Below, one piece after another: positions 5,339 to 6,726 of a stretch of 6,726 nucleotides of DNA. Location: contig CAMDBQ010000081.1 of the NCBI GenBank assembly GCA_945889365.1, forward strand, positions 1 to 6,726. Direction: 5' to 3'. How positions within the stretch are numbered: the stretch's first letter is position 1; each line of letters starts with the position of its first letter. Source of the DNA: Legionella genomosp. 1 (GTDB lineage: Bacteria; Pseudomonadota; Gammaproteobacteria; Legionellales; Legionellaceae). The translations under genes and the position numbers were made by a program. The notes under the pieces were generated by a model. The model ran no database searches, was not told where the DNA came from, and saw only the letters and a program-made list of their open reading frames with translations.

Positions 5339-6726
5339 ATGGCAGATCTAAAGATACATTCAGCCTTATATAACGAATTAGTCCAGGAAACAAAAGATGA
5401 ATTTACTGAGCAGCATTTGAATCCTAGTACGTTACAAGCGCGATTATTAAATAGTGATCATCCCTTAAGGTACGACGATATGTCGGACTTATTGCGCGAG
5501 GTTAATGATGCACAGTTTGGTATTGTTTCGACCCTGGAACTACAGGGGGACGAAGTACAGTGGGTTAGGGATGCAACTTCAGCCACTCCTGTTGTGGAAC
5601 GAATGCCACATGACGCGCCCGTAGTCGAAGCCAATAATGCCTTGTTACGTATGTTATCACGCTTAAGACCTATTGATTTCGCAATTGAAAAAAAATGGGG
5701 AACTGAAGGCAGCAAAGATAGTCGTGATGCTTTGAGGCAAGAGTTCGCTAAACAAAGTAAAGAGATTCTAACAATAGCTCAAAGTCATGTTTCAAGCAAA
5801 GAAGAACAAATAAAAGCGTTCAAAACGATAGAGAAAAATTTCAATACCTTTTTGGTAAAAAAATTACATGAAGCGAATTTAACTCAAGGTATTGAGAATG
5901 AGGAACAGGCTGAAAAGTTATTGTTTCACTACCGCAATATGTCCAGTATTTTGACTCATCCCGCCAGAACATTAGTGACCTTAACTTATGATGAGGGGAG
6001 TCAAGTTTTGCAGCGTGAAACGCAATACCCGGTTACCAAGAAAACAGACCTTCAGAAAGAAGCGATTGAGGAGTTAAGAACAGTTACTCCTTTCCCTGAT
6101 AAAACTGAAACAAGCGGGCACACGAAACAGAGCCATGCACAACAGGAAGCGGATAGTTTATTTGTAGACTTAATTAAACGTGATGATACCGCCTTACCTG
6201 CTCAGACCAGGAAAAGCCATTTGGCTGGTGCAAAAAATGCGTTTATTGTAAAAAATGAATTGGTTTTCAATGTTGAAAGAAACGACCTAAATAACCGGGA
6301 AGTCCTTGCTAGTAAGGAGAAGGAAGTGCTTTGGTTGGCTCGCTCTGGCTCTCCTGCTTATGTAGGTGGTGGGGAAAGTAGTGCGCGTATTAAGGATCAT
6401 GCGCGTGAAGTTTTGAATCAAATTCGCGAAACTGCCAAAGAAAAAATGGTAGGAAATGCCTTAAAAATTCATTTTACTACTTTAAACACGTATACATTTT
6501 TAGAAAACCAGTCCACTGTTGTTAGCAATGTGCAGAAAGTAACAAGAGGAGCTGGGAAGGGAGATGAATACTCCTATTTACCTACAAATTGGGATGGAAC
6601 AAACCGGATTGTAGATGTTGCACCAGGCCTTGCTTTTGATGATCAAAATTATCCATTGGTTCGCCCAAAAGGTTCGGCACCCTCACAAAAAGCAACCCGT
6701 GTCGCTGAAGTATCCAGTGTGATGCT
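5339..6726 (+). CDS. Large hydrophilic protein of unknown function, 3' end beyond window; candidate secreted effector
   Basis: 462 complete codons are open from ATG 5339 to the window edge with no stop, beginning MADLKIHSALYNELVQETKD. GGAG and a TATAAT -10 precede it, and codon use looks like a real gene. I do not recognise the family. There is no signal peptide or membrane segment. Residues about 110-200 are charged and helix-rich, possibly coiled coil (KEEQIKAFKTIEKNF near 154-168). Residues about 250-295 are polar and linker-like. From about 300 a more globular region begins: NAFIVKNELVFNVERND, then ARSGSPAYVGGGESSARIKDH (334-354), ALKIHFTTLNTYTF (374-387) and YSYLPTNWDGTNRIVDVAP (411-429). 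The Gly-rich stretch at 336-348 is not a standard Walker A. A large soluble multi-region protein with its own promoter beside core genes is typical of Legionellales Dot/Icm effectors, but the C-terminal secretion signal lies outside the window, so this is inference. Confidence 0.85.
   Translation, partial: MADLKIHSALYNELVQETKDEFTEQHLNPSTLQARLLNSDHPLRYDDMSDLLREVNDAQFGIVSTLELQGDEVQWVRDATSATPVVERMPHDAPVVEANNALLRMLSRLRPIDFAIEKKWGTEGSKDSRDALRQEFAKQSKEILTIAQSHVSSKEEQIKAFKTIEKNFNTFLVKKLHEANLTQGIENEEQAEKLLFHYRNMSSILTHPARTLVTLTYDEGSQVLQRETQYPVTKKTDLQKEAIEELRTVTPFPDKTETSGHTKQSHAQQEADSLFVDLIKRDDTALPAQTRKSHLAGAKNAFIVKNELVFNVERNDLNNREVLASKEKEVLWLARSGSPAYVGGGESSARIKDHAREVLNQIRETAKEKMVGNALKIHFTTLNTYTFLENQSTVVSNVQKVTRGAGKGDEYSYLPTNWDGTNRIVDVAPGLAFDDQNYPLVRPKGSAPSQKATRVAEVSSVM

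Noticed and set aside
5334..5351. Five-codon upstream frame overlapping the start of the right-hand gene
   Set aside because: Its ATG is only two bases from the GGAG, too close for efficient initiation; ATG 5339 has normal spacing.
6344..6382. ATP-binding P-loop in the right-hand protein (GSPAYVGGGESS)
   Set aside because: It lacks the GK(S/T) ending of a Walker A motif.

Overview
The window looks like chromosome of a gammaproteobacterium of moderate to low GC. My best guess is a Legionella-type or related intracellular species. The first three proteins closely match enterobacterial YeaG, YeaH and YcgB as I remember them. The last, incomplete gene is a large, hydrophilic, helix-rich protein with no recognisable domain, a style common among Legionellales secreted effectors. 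The genus is an inference; nothing here (no rRNA, no diagnostic marker) proves it.

Layout: (1) 1-4583 is a tight, same-strand operon of three genes: prkA/yeaG (5' end cut by the window edge), a yeaH/yhbH-type DUF444 gene with a von Willebrand A (VWA) domain, and spoVR/ycgB. The second and third genes overlap in an ATGA stop/start. (2) 4584-4713 is a short GC-rich spacer with an unexplained two-part inverted repeat. (3) 4714-5058 is a small carboxymuconolactone decarboxylase/AhpD-like gene with a CPGC redox motif and a strong ribosome binding site. (4) 5059-5338 has no intact gene. Its minus strand carries what looks like the tail of a MazE/PemI-type antitoxin gene without its stop codon or a toxin partner. 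Its right end holds a probable promoter. (5) 5339-6726 is an open reading frame of at least 462 codons running off the window; its product is unrecognised.

How the genes may work together: PrkA (AAA+ ATPase with a kinase-like C-terminal region), the DUF444 protein (VWA/MIDAS metal-binding adhesion fold) and SpoVR are a widely conserved trio. In enteric bacteria they are linked to stationary-phase and nutrient-stress responses. An AAA+ ATPase paired with a VWA partner resembles the MoxR/VWA arrangement, with SpoVR a plausible client or effector enzyme; that mechanism is inference. The AhpD-like protein may add a peroxide or thiol-redox function but sits beyond the hairpin spacer and may be transcribed separately. 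The right end (antitoxin remnant, new promoter, orphan large gene) looks like a junction between conserved core and accessory DNA.
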